The position numbers and the translations under genes are program-made. Under the pieces are notes generated by a model. The model searched no databases. It was not told the DNA's origin and worked only from the letters and a program-made list of their open reading frames with translations. 6,231 nucleotides of DNA from an uncultured Verrucomicrobiales bacterium (GTDB lineage: Bacteria; Verrucomicrobiota; Verrucomicrobiia; Verrucomicrobiales; Akkermansiaceae), in assembly GCA_937952875.1 (NCBI GenBank), contig CALFDI010000340.1, positions 1 to 6,231 on the forward strand, written 5' to 3'. Below, piece after piece: positions 5,145 to 6,231 of this stretch. Within the stretch, counting starts at the first letter, position 1. Each line of letters starts with the position of its first letter.

Positions 5145-6218
5145 ATGTCTCACCAATACGCTCTCATACTTGCCGGCGGTAGCGGCACTCGCTTCTGGCC
5201 TCTCTCTCGAAATGCTAAGCCGAAACAACTTCTTAATCTGTTTGGAAATGGCACCCTTATTCAGCAGACGGTTCAGCGCCTAGACGGCCTCGTTCCTTTG
5301 GAGAACATTTTTATCCTGACGAATGAACTGCAAGTGGAAGGAGTCAGAGAGCTTTTACCTGATTTACCTACTAAAAATATAGTAGCTGAACCTGCTAAAC
5401 GCGATACAGCACCTGCAGTGGCCCTCGGTATTGGCCTCATTGCGAATAAGGATCCAGAAGCGACGATGGTCATCCTGCCCTCTGACCAGTTAATTACGGA
5501 TGTCGCCGCATTTCAGAGTGTTATACGTGATTCCTTCCGCGCTGCAGAGGATGGTAAAGCACTTGTGACTGTGGGTATTAAGCCTACTTGGGCTTGTCCA
5601 TCATACGGCTATGTCGAACGAGGAGCTCCAGCCGATATTTCCGGTGCAGCATTCGAAAACATCCCGCATGAAGTCATATGCTTCCGTGAAAAGCCTGCAC
5701 CCGACTTAGCTGAAGAGTATCTCGCAAAAGGCACCTTCGCGTGGAATGCTGGAATGTTCATATGGTCCGTTCCCACCGTTATTTCAGAATTGGAAAAACA
5801 CACACCTTACCTCGCAGACTTCATCGCTGATCTGAGACAGGCTGATAACCCTCTCGAGAATCTGAGCGAGACTTTCCCGGCTCTCACACCTATTTCTATT
5901 GATTACGCTCTCATGGAAAAAGCTTCGAAAGTCTATAACATAGAAGCCACGTTCGACTGGGATGATGTCGGTTCCTGGATCTCGATCGCTAAGTATCTGG
6001 AGGAAGAAGGAGAAGACAACCGCACGAACACTCAACTCACTCAGGTCGATAGCCAAAATAATATCGTCTTTAATGATCGAAAAGACTCACGCATCGCACT
6101 CCTAGGCGTCGATGACCTCATCGTGGTGCAGACAGATGATGCACTGCTCGTGGCGAATAAGCACCAGGCAGACGATATTAAAAAGATCGTAGCTGAGCTG
6201 CCAGAGACTTTACTCTAG
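5145..6218 (+). CDS. manC: Mannose-1-phosphate guanylyltransferase (GDP-mannose pyrophosphorylase)
   Basis: The enzyme joins mannose 1-phosphate and GTP to give GDP-mannose and pyrophosphate, supplying mannose, fucose or rhamnose residues of surface polysaccharides. The 357 residues are the short form, the nucleotidyltransferase without the C-terminal phosphomannose isomerase cupin of long ManC/AlgA proteins. Motifs in order: the GTP-binding signature LAGGSGTRFWPLSR with PKQ (9-28), AEPAKRDTAPAV (81-92), LPSDQLI (111-117), EKP (182-184), WNAGMFIW (200-207) and FDWDDVGSW (270-278). Two positions differ from the usual form: Gln115 where LPxDH has His, and PTWACPSYGYVE (147-158) where PTRPETGYGYIE is common. 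The latter keeps the GY but not the Thr, so the protein may belong to a lineage-specific branch. The ATG follows GCATAA without a Shine-Dalgarno sequence, and 94 bp separate it from the divergent membrane protein start. TATATC at 5126-5131 is a possible -10 box, but there is no good -35. Confidence 0.93.
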   Translation: MSHQYALILAGGSGTRFWPLSRNAKPKQLLNLFGNGTLIQQTVQRLDGLVPLENIFILTNELQVEGVRELLPDLPTKNIVAEPAKRDTAPAVALGIGLIANKDPEATMVILPSDQLITDVAAFQSVIRDSFRAAEDGKALVTVGIKPTWACPSYGYVERGAPADISGAAFENIPHEVICFREKPAPDLAEEYLAKGTFAWNAGMFIWSVPTVISELEKHTPYLADFIADLRQADNPLENLSETFPALTPISIDYALMEKASKVYNIEATFDWDDVGSWISIAKYLEEEGEDNRTNTQLTQVDSQNNIVFNDRKDSRIALLGVDDLIVVQTDDALLVANKHQADDIKKIVAELPETLL

Positions 6219-6231
6219 CAGACGGAATAAA

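Noticed and set aside
127..5221. The 14-mer CGAAATGCTAAGCC occurs at 127-140 and again at 5208-5221.
   Set aside because: Both copies lie in unrelated coding sequence, read on opposite strands relative to the genes, with no extended similarity on either side. A single 14-bp match in a window of this size is only mildly unlikely by chance.
4773..5283. Plus-strand frames at 4773-5144 and 5080-5283.
   Set aside because: The first is antisense to the small membrane protein and Arg/Pro-rich as expected of a shadow frame. The second overlaps the manC start in another frame.
5273..6056. Minus-strand frames within manC (5273-5473, 5609-5803, 5784-6056).
   Set aside because: They are antisense to a gene with clear motifs and have no start context or recognisable protein features.
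6219..6231. Possible terminator after manC.
   Set aside because: Only 13 bases remain in the window and they contain no stem or T-run.

Overview
The window looks like bacterial chromosome carrying ordinary housekeeping genes plus three proteins of the cell envelope or outside. I infer a marine-type Verrucomicrobiota, perhaps Opitutae/Puniceicoccales. The grounds are a secreted LamG-type protein, an SH3 lipoprotein with an FDPLG..PG stretch after its lipidated cysteine, moderate GC, and start codons without Shine-Dalgarno sequences. The lineage is from general resemblance only, with no database search behind it.

Layout. Positions 1-551 (minus) hold the N-terminal part of a secreted LamG/concanavalin-like protein that runs off the left edge. 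A control region of about 240 bp (552-793) separates it from a divergent threonine deaminase gene (ilvA, plus, 794-2308). ilvA meets queG (epoxyqueuosine reductase, minus) tail to tail, with both stop codons interlocked in one CTAG. queG is preceded by aroK (shikimate kinase, minus), and the two share an ATGA stop/start overlap. Upstream of aroK is a textbook intrinsic terminator (minus, 3906-3939). It closes a short transcription unit made of a small two-helix membrane protein (4724-5050) and an SH3-domain lipoprotein (3961-4668). That unit appears to start from a good sigma70-type promoter (5058-5086) whose predicted +1 is the A of the ATG. On the other side of that divergent region is a mannose-1-phosphate guanylyltransferase gene (manC, plus, 5145-6218), which ends just before the right edge.

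How the genes relate. IlvA makes 2-oxobutyrate for isoleucine, AroK serves aromatic amino acid synthesis, QueG completes queuosine in tRNA, and ManC makes GDP-mannose for surface glycans. They form no single pathway. The membrane protein and the SH3 lipoprotein are the least understood pair and probably act in the envelope.

I found no mobile element, CRISPR array, RNA gene, phage gene or defence system, and nothing that amounts to a new multi-gene system. The points worth a second look are small: start sites misplaced by longest-ORF logic (aroK, the membrane protein, ilvA), a likely leaderless transcript, the terminator directly ahead of aroK-queG, the interlocked stops, and a repeat cluster before ilvA.
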